NCBI RefSeq assembly: GCF_007644045.2
Contig: NZ_VMDW02000071.1
Coordinates: forward strand, 17,391 to 81,390
Direction: 5' to 3'
From: Vogesella urethralis
GTDB taxonomy: Bacteria; Pseudomonadota; Gammaproteobacteria; Burkholderiales; Chromobacteriaceae
Length of the DNA: 64,000 nt
Below the pieces are notes generated by a model. It ran no database searches and was not told the origin of the DNA. It saw only the letters and a program-made list of their open reading frames with translations. The translations under genes were made by a program, and so were the position numbers. This document shows positions 7,179-14,705 of this stretch, one piece after another; positions within the stretch are counted from its first letter, which is position 1; each line of letters begins with the position of its first letter.

Positions 7179-8570
7179 TCAGCTGCGTGCCGGCAGCGGG
7201 CTGTCCAGCCACGGCGTGCCCAGTGCACGCGAACGTAGCCAGCCCACCACTACCAACAGCAAAGTCAGGATGCCGGTACCCAGTACCTCGATGCGGTGAT
7301 CCGGGCGGATCGCCATCAGCAGCAATACCGCGCAGATGAATACGATCACCGCCCAGGTCAGCCACGGGAACAGCCACATGCGGAACGCCGGCTGCTCGCC
7401 CTTCGCCTCCATGCGCTGACGCATGCGCAGTTGCGATACCGCAATCACCAGGTACACCAGCAGCGCGATGGTGCCGGAGGTGGCCAGCAACACGTTAAAC
7501 ACTTCGGACGGCACCAGGTAGTTGGCAATCACCATCAGGAAGCCCACCACCATCGAACCCAGTACTGCCTTCTGCGGCGTACCGTTGGGCGCCACTTCGC
7601 CGAACAGGGCAAAGGCGTCACGGCGCGAGGCCAGCGAATACAGCATGCGCGAGGCGGTATACAGCGCCGAGTTCAGGCAGCTGGCTACCGACACCAGCAC
7701 CACCACGTCCACCAGCGCCTTGGCGTTGGGGATGCCGATCAGCTCCAGCGTGCGCTGGTAGGAGCCCTGCAGCGGCAGCTGCGGGTCGTTCCACGCTACC
7801 AGCGAGGTCACCACGAAGATGGAACCCAGATAAAACAAGCTGATGCGCCATACCACCGAGTTGGTAGCCTTGGTGATCTGCTGCTGCGGGTTGTCCGACT
7901 CGGCCGCAGCAATGGTGACGATCTCGGTGCCCAGGAAAGTGAACATGGTGGTCAGCATGGCGCCCAGTACCGCGCCGAAGCCGTTAGGCATGAAGCCGCC
8001 GTGCGCCATCAGGTTGGCCACACCGCTGGTCTGGCTACCCGGAATCAGGCCGAAGATGGCCGCGCCGGCAATGGCCAGAAACAGCACGATGGCCACCACT
8101 TTCACCAGCGCAAACCAGAACTCGAACTCGCCGTAGTTCTTCACGCTGAACAGGTTGGTGATGGTCAGCAACACGGTAATGCCCAGCGCAAACGCCCACA
8201 TCGGCACGCCGGCAAACCAGGCGTGCAGGATGGTGGCGGCGGCGGTGGCTTCCAGCGGAATCACCAGCACCCAGAACCACCAGTACAGCCAGCCGATGAT
8301 GTAGCCGGCCCAGTGCCCGATGGCACGGTCGGCGTAGGTGGAAAACGAACCGGTATCGGGCGAGGCCACCGCCATTTCGCCCAGCATGCGCATTACCAGC
8401 ACCACCAGCAGGCCGGCAAAGGCGTAGGCAATCAGTACCGCGGGGCCGGCTTCAGCGATGGCGTGGCCGGAGCCCACGAACAGGCCGGCGCCAATGACGC
8501 CGGCAATGGACAGCATGGTGACATGCCGTTGCTTGAGCCCGTGGCTCAAGCCGGAAGAAGATGCAGTCAT
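7179..8570 (-). CDS. gabP: GABA/amino-acid permease
   Basis: A 463-residue, twelve-span permease of the APC superfamily, very close along its length to E. coli GabP, which imports 4-aminobutyrate with protons. Diagnostic stretches are RHVTMLSIAGVIGAGLFVGS near the start, SPDTGSFSTYADRAIG, WLYWWFWVLVIPLEA, FEFWFALVKV and SCLNSALYTASRMLYSL. It diverges from a MocR/GabR-type regulator, the usual partner of GABA genes. No gabT or gabD lies in the window, so the substrate could also be another amino acid. It is terminated by a strong hairpin. Confidence 0.85.
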   Translation of the reverse strand: MTASSSGLSHGLKQRHVTMLSIAGVIGAGLFVGSGHAIAEAGPAVLIAYAFAGLLVVLVMRMLGEMAVASPDTGSFSTYADRAIGHWAGYIIGWLYWWFWVLVIPLEATAAATILHAWFAGVPMWAFALGITVLLTITNLFSVKNYGEFEFWFALVKVVAIVLFLAIAGAAIFGLIPGSQTSGVANLMAHGGFMPNGFGAVLGAMLTTMFTFLGTEIVTIAAAESDNPQQQITKATNSVVWRISLFYLGSIFVVTSLVAWNDPQLPLQGSYQRTLELIGIPNAKALVDVVVLVSVASCLNSALYTASRMLYSLASRRDAFALFGEVAPNGTPQKAVLGSMVVGFLMVIANYLVPSEVFNVLLATSGTIALLVYLVIAVSQLRMRQRMEAKGEQPAFRMWLFPWLTWAVIVFICAVLLLMAIRPDHRIEVLGTGILTLLLVVVGWLRSRALGTPWLDSPLPARS

Positions 8571-8586
8571 TCAGGGGTTTCTCTCT

Positions 8587-8691
8587 ATCGGGTCCATGTG
8601 ACACGTGCCGTCAGCGGCCTTCTTGTCAGGGCAAGCCTTGGCTGCCCGCGCGCAGTGTACGACCCGAATGGCGATATACTTAGACCCAATT
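8587..8691. promoter_or_regulatory. Candidate MocR operator: three GACCC(G/A)A(A/T) sites
   Basis: In the gap between gabP and its divergent regulator, GACCCGAAT (8661-8669) and GACCCAATT (8683-8691) form direct repeats 22 bp apart, flanking a -10-like TATACT (8675-8680). A third, inverted copy lies at 8587-8594, just before gabP. MocR/GabR regulators typically bind such repeats. Assignment to this regulator is inference from position. Confidence 0.45.
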
Positions 8692-8714
8692 CCGGTTTTT
8701 TGATGGAGCCAATC

Positions 8715-10223
8715 ATGGCCAGCCCCGCCCAGCCCGCCAGCGCGCCGTCGCTACTGAGCGACCTGCTGCTACTGCAATTCCGCCGTGACGACAGTGAAAG
8801 CAACAACCAGCAGCTGTACCGGCTGATCCGCGACGGCATCTTGCAAGAGATCCTGCCACCGGGGCTGCGGCTGCCCAGCTCGCGCCAGCTGGCCGACGAG
8901 CTCGGGGTGGCGCGCAACACCGTACTGCACACCTATGAAAGGTTGGCCGCAGAGGGCTACGTCAGCGCCGGCGTTGGCCGTGGCACCTTTGTGCTGGATA
9001 CCCGCCCCGACCGCCTGCACGGCCAGCCGGCCGCCTCCCTGCCCCCGGCCCGCCCGGCCGATAGCCTGGTATCGCGCCGTGGCCACGACCTGGTAAGCCA
9101 GGCCGGCGCCGGCCAGCGGCAGTGGGGCGCCTTCATGCCCGGCGTGCCGGAAATCCGTACCTTCCCGGCCCGTACCTGGATGCGGCTGCAAAACCGCCAG
9201 TGGCGCAAGCCGCAGCCCGAGCTGCTCACCTACTCGGTTGGCCCCGGCCTGCCGGCGCTGCGCCAGCAACTGGCCGACTACCTGCGCAGCTCGCGCGGCG
9301 TACGCTGCACGCCGGAGCAGATCATCATCACCAACGGCGCCCACGCCGCGCTGCAGCTGATCGCGCTGTTGCTGGGCGACCCAGGCGACAAGGCCTGGGT
9401 AGAAGAACCGGGCTACTGGGGCGTGCACAGCGTATGGCGCAGCGCCGGGCTGGACACGGTACCGGTGCCGGTGGACGACGAAGGGTTGCAGGTAGACGCC
9501 GGCCACGGCGAGGCGCGGCTGATTTTTGTGTCGCCGTCGCACCAGTACCCGCTGGGCGCGGTGATGAGCCTGGCGCGGCGGCGGCGCCTGCTGGCGCACG
9601 CGCGTCGCCACGGCAGCTGGATCGTGGAAGACGACTACGACAGCGAATTCCGCTACGGCCGGCCACCGCTGCCATCGCTGCAGGGGCTGGACCAGCACGG
9701 GCGTGTGATTTACCTGGCCACCTTTTCCAAGGTGATGTACCCCGGCCTGCGCCTGGCCTATATGGTGGTGCCGGAAAGCCTGGTGCACAGCTTCCAGACC
9801 GGGCTGTCCGAGCTGTACCGGGGCGGCCAGTACCTGACGCAGGCGGTGCTGGCCGACTTCATCGCCGAAGGCCACTTCGTGGCGCACATCCGCCGCATGC
9901 GCCAGCTGTACGCGCAACGGCGCCAGGCGCTGCTGCACGCCATCCGCCTGCACTTTGGCGACAGCCTGCCCATCCACGACGGCTCGGCCGGCCTGCACCT
10001 GGTGTTGGGCCTGCCACCGGGCAGCGACGACCTGGCCGTCAGCCACGCTGCGCAGCAAGCCGGCGTGCTGACGCGGCCGCTCAGCCAGTATTACCGCGCC
10101 GGCCCGGCACAAGCCGGCCTGCTGCTGGGCTACGCCCATGTGGACGAGGCCGACATCCCGCGCCACTTTGCCGTGCTGGCGGCCGTCATCCGTCAGCATT
10201 GCCTGCTGCCGGCGCAAGGGTAA
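8715..10223 (+). CDS. MocR/GabR-type transcriptional regulator
   Basis: A 502-residue fusion of a GntR-type winged helix (about residues 20-85, PSSRQLADELGVARNTV) to a class I aminotransferase-like domain (from about residue 125). The PLP lysine should be K339 in LATFSKVMYPGLRLAY, and VEDDYDSEFRY supplies the PLP aspartate region. Such proteins sense amino compounds through PLP and control transport or catabolic genes, here most likely gabP. ATG 8715 is chosen over ATG 8703 because GGAG lies six bases before it. The ligand is not shown by sequence; vitamin B6 sensing (PdxR) is possible, but no pdx genes are near. Confidence 0.88.
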   Translation: MASPAQPASAPSLLSDLLLLQFRRDDSESNNQQLYRLIRDGILQEILPPGLRLPSSRQLADELGVARNTVLHTYERLAAEGYVSAGVGRGTFVLDTRPDRLHGQPAASLPPARPADSLVSRRGHDLVSQAGAGQRQWGAFMPGVPEIRTFPARTWMRLQNRQWRKPQPELLTYSVGPGLPALRQQLADYLRSSRGVRCTPEQIIITNGAHAALQLIALLLGDPGDKAWVEEPGYWGVHSVWRSAGLDTVPVPVDDEGLQVDAGHGEARLIFVSPSHQYPLGAVMSLARRRRLLAHARRHGSWIVEDDYDSEFRYGRPPLPSLQGLDQHGRVIYLATFSKVMYPGLRLAYMVVPESLVHSFQTGLSELYRGGQYLTQAVLADFIAEGHFVAHIRRMRQLYAQRRQALLHAIRLHFGDSLPIHDGSAGLHLVLGLPPGSDDLAVSHAAQQAGVLTRPLSQYYRAGPAQAGLLLGYAHVDEADIPRHFAVLAAVIRQHCLLPAQG

Positions 10224-10306
10224 TTCCGCATTGGCATCCGGCGGTGCAGCGGCTTTAATCAGGACAAGCCCTACTGGGCATTGCGCCGGAGAAACTGCAC
10301 ACCGCC

Positions 10307-11062
10307 ATGAAAGTCGCCCTTTTCATCCCCTGTTTCGTCAACGAACTGTACCCGCACGTGGCCATGGCTACTGCCGAGCTGCTGGAAGGCTATGGCGTAG
10401 ACGTGCACTACCCGCTGGCACAATCCTGTTGCGGCCAACCGTTGAGCAATAACGGCGACAGCCACGGCGCCTGTACTGCCGCGCAGCGCTTTACCGGCAT
10501 CTTCAAGGATTACGACTACGTGGTATCGCCGTCCGGCAGCTGTACCGCCTACGTCAAGCACCACTACCCGTGGTACATCGCCGACAACACCGACTACCAG
10601 GCGCTGCAGCCGCGCATCTACGAAATCGTGGAATTCCTGCAAGACGTGCTGAAGGTGGAAAAACTGCCGAAGCCGGTGTACTTCCCGCACACGGTATCCA
10701 TTCACCAAAGCTGCCACGGCCTGCGCGAGCTGGGTCACGCCGCACCGTCGGAGCTGATGATTCCTTACCAGTCGCGACTGGAGCGCATCCTGCAGCTGGT
10801 AGACGGCATCGAGGTCAAGCAACCGGAGCGCCGCGACGAGTGCTGCGGCTTTGGCGGCACCTTCAGCGTGGACGAGCCGGAAGTGTCGGTAGCCATGGGC
10901 GAAGACCGCGTGGCGCAGCACGAAGCCACCGGCGCGCAGTACATCGTTGGCGCCGACCCGTCGTGCCTGATGCACATGGGCGGCATCATCCGCCATCGCT
11001 GCCGCCCGATCCGCCCGCTGCACATCGTGGAAATCCTCACCGGTCGCGGAGGCGCAGCATGA
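10307..11062 (+). CDS. lutA: L-lactate utilisation protein, heterodisulfide-type Fe-S subunit
   Basis: This 251-residue cytoplasmic protein has two CCG domains (CCGQP at residues 41-45 and ECCGFGG around 178-184) that bind a cofactor Fe-S cluster. With LutB and LutC it forms a non-flavin L-lactate oxidation complex yielding pyruvate (LutABC, also named LldEFG). The end of the gene overlaps the lutB ATG in an ATGA, which implies translational coupling. No lactate permease lies in the window. Confidence 0.93.
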   Translation: MKVALFIPCFVNELYPHVAMATAELLEGYGVDVHYPLAQSCCGQPLSNNGDSHGACTAAQRFTGIFKDYDYVVSPSGSCTAYVKHHYPWYIADNTDYQALQPRIYEIVEFLQDVLKVEKLPKPVYFPHTVSIHQSCHGLRELGHAAPSELMIPYQSRLERILQLVDGIEVKQPERRDECCGFGGTFSVDEPEVSVAMGEDRVAQHEATGAQYIVGADPSCLMHMGGIIRHRCRPIRPLHIVEILTGRGGAA

Positions 11063-12441
11063 AGCACGACAATATCCACCACGCCGAAGCGGCGGCCGCC
11101 TTCCTGCAAGACCGCGAACAGGCACGCTGGCACGACAGCGCCATCTGGTGGGTACGCCAGAAGCGCGACATGCAGGCCAAGCAGCTGCCGGAATGGGAGC
11201 AACTGCGCGCACTGGCGCAGCAGATCAAGGCGCACACGCTGTCGCGGCTGGACGAGTACCTGCAACAGTTCCAGGCCAACGCCGAGAAAAACGGCGTCAC
11301 CGTGCACTGGGCAGCCGACGCTGACGAGCACAACCGCATCGTGCACGGCATTCTGGCCGCCGGGGGCGTGAAGAAACTAGTGAAGTCCAAGTCCATGCTC
11401 ACCGAAGAGTGCGGGCTGAACCCTTATCTGGAACAGCACGGCATCGAGGTGATCGATACCGACCTGGGCGAGCGCATCGTGCAGCTGCGGCAAGAGCCGC
11501 CCAGCCACATCGTGATGCCGGCCATTCACCTGAAGAAAGAACAGATTTCCGAGCTGTTCCACCGCGAGCTGGGCACCGAGGCGGGCAATAACGACCCCAC
11601 CTACCTCACCCACGCCGCGCGCGCCAACCTGCGCGAACACTTTCTTAGCGCCGACGCCGGCCTGACCGGCGTCAACTTCGCCATTGCCGAAACCGGTGGC
11701 GTGGTGGTGTGTACCAACGAAGGCAACGCCGACCTCGGCACCGCGCTGCCGCCGATACACATCGCCAGCATGGGCCTGGAAAAAATCATTCCGCGGCTGG
11801 AACACCTGGGCGTGTTCACCCGCCTGCTGGCGCGTTCAGCCATCGGCTCGCCGATTACCACCTACACCTCGCACTTCCACCGCGCCCGCCCCGGTGGCCA
11901 GATGCACATCGTGATCGTGGACAACGGCCGCAGCGACATCCTGGGCAACGACGACTTCTACCAGAGCCTGCGCTGCATCCGCTGCGGCGCCTGCATGAAC
12001 ACCTGCCCGGTGTACCGCCGCAGTACCGGCCACAGCTACAGCTACATCATCCCCGGCCCCATCGGTTCCACCCTGGGGCCCAGCCGCGACATCAAAAAGC
12101 ACGGCAGCATGGCGTTTGCCTGCACTACCTGTGGTTCGTGCAGCAATGTGTGCCCGGTAAAAATCAACCTGCACGAGCAACTGGTGCTGCAGCGCAAGCG
12201 CGCCTTCGACGCCGGCACGCTGAAGCCGGCCAAGAAAATGGGCCTGCTGGCGATGCGCTTCCTCACCCAGCACCCGTCGTTGATGGACGCCGGCGGCAAG
12301 GTGATGCGCAAGGTGGTGCCCATCGTGCCGGACAGCCTCACCCGCCACAGCGCCTGGTCACGCGCCGGCCGGGCGCTGCCGGAGATGCCGGAACAAAGCT
12401 TCAAGGAAATGTGGCAAGCCCGTCAGGAGAAAAAAGCATGA
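11059..12441 (+). CDS. lutB: L-lactate utilisation Fe-S protein
   Basis: A 460-residue subunit with an LUD domain (about residues 70-295) followed by two ferredoxin-like cysteine sets. CIRCGACMNTCP starts near residue 306 and CTTCGSCSNVCP near residue 355, enough for two [4Fe-4S] clusters that should pass electrons from lactate. The start is fixed by the ATGA overlap with lutA, and the end overlaps lutC in the same way. An in-frame open extension upstream of the ATG lies wholly inside lutA and is ignored. Confidence 0.94.
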   Translation: MKHDNIHHAEAAAAFLQDREQARWHDSAIWWVRQKRDMQAKQLPEWEQLRALAQQIKAHTLSRLDEYLQQFQANAEKNGVTVHWAADADEHNRIVHGILAAGGVKKLVKSKSMLTEECGLNPYLEQHGIEVIDTDLGERIVQLRQEPPSHIVMPAIHLKKEQISELFHRELGTEAGNNDPTYLTHAARANLREHFLSADAGLTGVNFAIAETGGVVVCTNEGNADLGTALPPIHIASMGLEKIIPRLEHLGVFTRLLARSAIGSPITTYTSHFHRARPGGQMHIVIVDNGRSDILGNDDFYQSLRCIRCGACMNTCPVYRRSTGHSYSYIIPGPIGSTLGPSRDIKKHGSMAFACTTCGSCSNVCPVKINLHEQLVLQRKRAFDAGTLKPAKKMGLLAMRFLTQHPSLMDAGGKVMRKVVPIVPDSLTRHSAWSRAGRALPEMPEQSFKEMWQARQEKKA

Positions 12442-13004
12442 GCAGCCGAGAACAGATCCTGGCGCGGCTGCGCCAGAACCGCCCGCAAGGCCCGGCGCTG
12501 CCGGACATCGACGCGGTGCCGTTCATCACCTTTGACGACAAGTTCGACGCCTTCCGCACTCTGGTGCGCAACCTGGGCGGCGACGCCGTGCAGCTGGCCG
12601 ACGGCGACAGCGTGCTGAGCGTGGTGCAACAACGTTGGCCGCAACACGGCCGCCTGGTGGACCTTACCCGGGCAGACCACGAAGAAAGCGCCAGCCCGCA
12701 CGCCTGGCACGACGTGGACGTGGCCATCGTGCCCGGCGAACTGGCGGTAGCCGAGAGCGCGGCAGTATGGGTCAGCCACGCCGACAACCAGTGGCGCTCG
12801 ATCTACTTCCTGACCCAGAAGCTGGTACTGGTGGTACCGCGCGACGCCATCGTGGACACCATGCGCGACGCCTACCGCCGTATTGCCATCCGCGAGCACG
12901 GTTTTGGCGGCTTCATCAGCGGCAGCTCGCGCACCGCCGATATCGAACAAAGCCTGGTGATGGGCGCGCACGGTGCCATGGCGGCACTGGTGATTTTTGT
13001 CTGA
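12438..13004 (+). CDS. lutC: L-lactate utilisation protein C
   Basis: A 188-residue LUD-domain protein, third subunit of the LutABC system. Family features include GELAVAESAAVWV, an acidic DVAIVPGE stretch, and the terminal block FISGSSRTADIEQSLVMGAHG, which is highly characteristic. It overlaps the lutB stop by four bases and is followed by a terminator, so lutABC forms one unit. Regulation is not evident. The upstream MocR gene runs in the same direction but is probably tied to gabP. Confidence 0.94.
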   Translation: MSSREQILARLRQNRPQGPALPDIDAVPFITFDDKFDAFRTLVRNLGGDAVQLADGDSVLSVVQQRWPQHGRLVDLTRADHEESASPHAWHDVDVAIVPGELAVAESAAVWVSHADNQWRSIYFLTQKLVLVVPRDAIVDTMRDAYRRIAIREHGFGGFISGSSRTADIEQSLVMGAHGAMAALVIFV

Positions 13005-13029
13005 ATTGCGGTAAGTTGTTGCTTCCTTG

Positions 13030-13053
13030 GCGGCCCGTGTGGCCGCTTTTTTT
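13030..13053 (+). terminator. Terminator of lutABC
   Basis: GCGGCC and GGCCGC pair around CGTGT and are followed by seven T residues, 26 bases after the lutC stop. Confidence 0.85.
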
Positions 13054-13090
13054 GCGGCCAATGCCGGGCACGGCATATCACGGCAAGCCG

Positions 13091-13951
13091 CTAGGCCAGC
13101 ATGGCATCCACCATGGCCTCGGCCAGGCGCCGGGTGGAGAGCGGCCCGCCAAACGGCCATAAACCGCCGGGCAAACGGGTGACCGCCCCGCGCCGCACCG
13201 CCGGCAGCTGCGACCACAGCGGTGACTGGCTCAGACTGGCCTTGCCGTCACTCAGCAGCAGCAAGCCTGCCTGTAGCGTCAGCAAGTCTTCTACGGTACG
13301 GACCTCGACGCCCTGGCGACTGCTCCGCGCTTGCCACGGGCCGTCCAGCCCCAGTGCGCGCAGCAGGCCGCCCGGCACGCTGTTACCGGTAAACGCCCAT
13401 AGCTGCGGCACACCGGCAATGCTCTGTACCGGCGCTAGCTGTCGGCCATGCCATCCGCCCAACTGCAGCCGCTGCCGCCCTTGTGCCAGGCTGGCCGCCA
13501 GCCCGGCAGCCAATACATTGCCCACCGCCACACGGTCACACGCCTGGGCCATGCGGGCCAGATCATCGTACACCGCTTGCAAACCGTCGCCTTCCGTGCT
13601 TGGCAACAGCAATACGGGCGCCAGGCTGGACAGCAAAGGCTGTAGCGCGGCATGGCGAAAGTCGACAGCCACAATCAGGTCCGGTCGCAGTTGGGCGATC
13701 CGTTCCAGCGATGGCTGCTGCCGGGTACCAACCGATTGGCTGTGCCGCAACGCCGCCTTGCCGACCCCCACCCAGCGAGCATAGCCCGCCGGGTCGGCCA
13801 CCCCCACCGGCGTCACGCCCAGCGCCAGCGCCATTTCCACCGCGTGGTACTCCAGCGCCACCACCCGCGGTGCGGTGCCAGCGCGTACCGCCGGCATCGC
13901 CAGCGCCGCCGTAGCGGCCAGCAGCTGACGGCGGTTCAACTCAATCTTCAT
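13091..13951 (-). CDS. fhuD: Hydroxamate siderophore periplasmic binding protein
   Basis: A 286-residue FhuD-like protein that should carry the ferric siderophore from the outer-membrane receptor to FhuB. The N-terminus NRRQLLAATAALAMP resembles a twin-arginine signal, as in E. coli FhuD. Later features are VVALEYHAVEMALALGVTPVGVAD, the LRPDLIVA strand and a C-terminal GLWPFGGPLSTRRLAEAM helix. It is the last gene of the leftward siderophore operon and its start overlaps the end of fhuF by 11 bases. A longer start is possible but would precede the signal. Confidence 0.88.
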   Translation of the reverse strand: MKIELNRRQLLAATAALAMPAVRAGTAPRVVALEYHAVEMALALGVTPVGVADPAGYARWVGVGKAALRHSQSVGTRQQPSLERIAQLRPDLIVAVDFRHAALQPLLSSLAPVLLLPSTEGDGLQAVYDDLARMAQACDRVAVGNVLAAGLAASLAQGRQRLQLGGWHGRQLAPVQSIAGVPQLWAFTGNSVPGGLLRALGLDGPWQARSSRQGVEVRTVEDLLTLQAGLLLLSDGKASLSQSPLWSQLPAVRRGAVTRLPGGLWPFGGPLSTRRLAEAMVDAMLA

Positions 13952-14705
13952 GGCGCCAGTGCTGCCAGAGCGTTTCCAGTTCATCGTGTTCCAGTCTTGT
14001 CAGATGGGGACAGGTAGCGCAATACACCTGACCGGGGATCTCGTAGCGCAGGCAGCACAGGCGCCGCAAGCGGGTGGGTGCCGTGTCCCGCTCCGGCAGC
14101 AAGGGGGGCACATAATGCACCGGCTGGCGCAACGGGTTGCGCTCGCCGGCAGCCTGCCATGGCCAGCACTCGGCCTGTAGCCAGCGTGCCTGCAAGGCCT
14201 CGCCTTGCGGCAGCTGCCGGCAGATGGCTTCCAGCAGATTGCCGGCACTGTTCCACAACACCCGTACCGACACACCACCGTAGCGTGCCATCAGCGGCAA
14301 GGTTGGCCGCAGCAATCCTTCCAGCCAGGCGTGCCAGCACTGCTCATCGTCCACCGTGCCGGCGGGGCCGCCAGCGTCGGCATAGCAAAAGGCACTGACA
14401 GCCCCCTCGGCATCCAGCCACAGTTGCTGAGCCTGCAACGGCAACTGCCAACCGGCCAGGTAGCGCAAACCGAGCTGCGGTACCAGCCAGGCCGCCAGAT
14501 AGCCTTTGCTCCATTGCGATAGCAGCGCACGGCGCGGTGCGGGAGGCTGTGACCGCAAGTAGCCGGCCAGCATGGGCGGCACGCTGTCTGCCCGGTACAA
14601 GTGGCCAAGCGGCCATGTGCTAGCGGGTGCCGGCTCCCCGGCCAGCTGCACACAGTGCGCAAAGCGTGCCAGCGGCCCGCGCATCTGCAGGCGCGGGTGC
14701 GTCAT
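13941..14705 (-). CDS. fhuF: Siderophore-iron reductase FhuF
   Basis: A 254-residue cytoplasmic ferric-siderophore reductase that would release iron by reducing Fe(III) in the imported hydroxamate complex. The FhuF signature is the C-terminal cysteine set CC-x10-C-x2-C (LCCLRYEIPGQVYCATCP), which binds an unusual [2Fe-2S] cluster. The ATG at 14705 overlaps the fhuB stop by four bases. FhuF within an iuc-fhu operon is uncommon in the enteric aerobactin loci known to me and makes this locus self-contained for iron release. Confidence 0.88.
   Translation of the reverse strand: MTHPRLQMRGPLARFAHCVQLAGEPAPASTWPLGHLYRADSVPPMLAGYLRSQPPAPRRALLSQWSKGYLAAWLVPQLGLRYLAGWQLPLQAQQLWLDAEGAVSAFCYADAGGPAGTVDDEQCWHAWLEGLLRPTLPLMARYGGVSVRVLWNSAGNLLEAICRQLPQGEALQARWLQAECWPWQAAGERNPLRQPVHYVPPLLPERDTAPTRLRRLCCLRYEIPGQVYCATCPHLTRLEHDELETLWQHWRHED

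Noticed and set aside
7296..8714. Upstream in-frame extension of the MocR regulator across gabP
   Set aside because: The extension is antisense to gabP; the real start has a good ribosome-binding site and gives the family's usual length.
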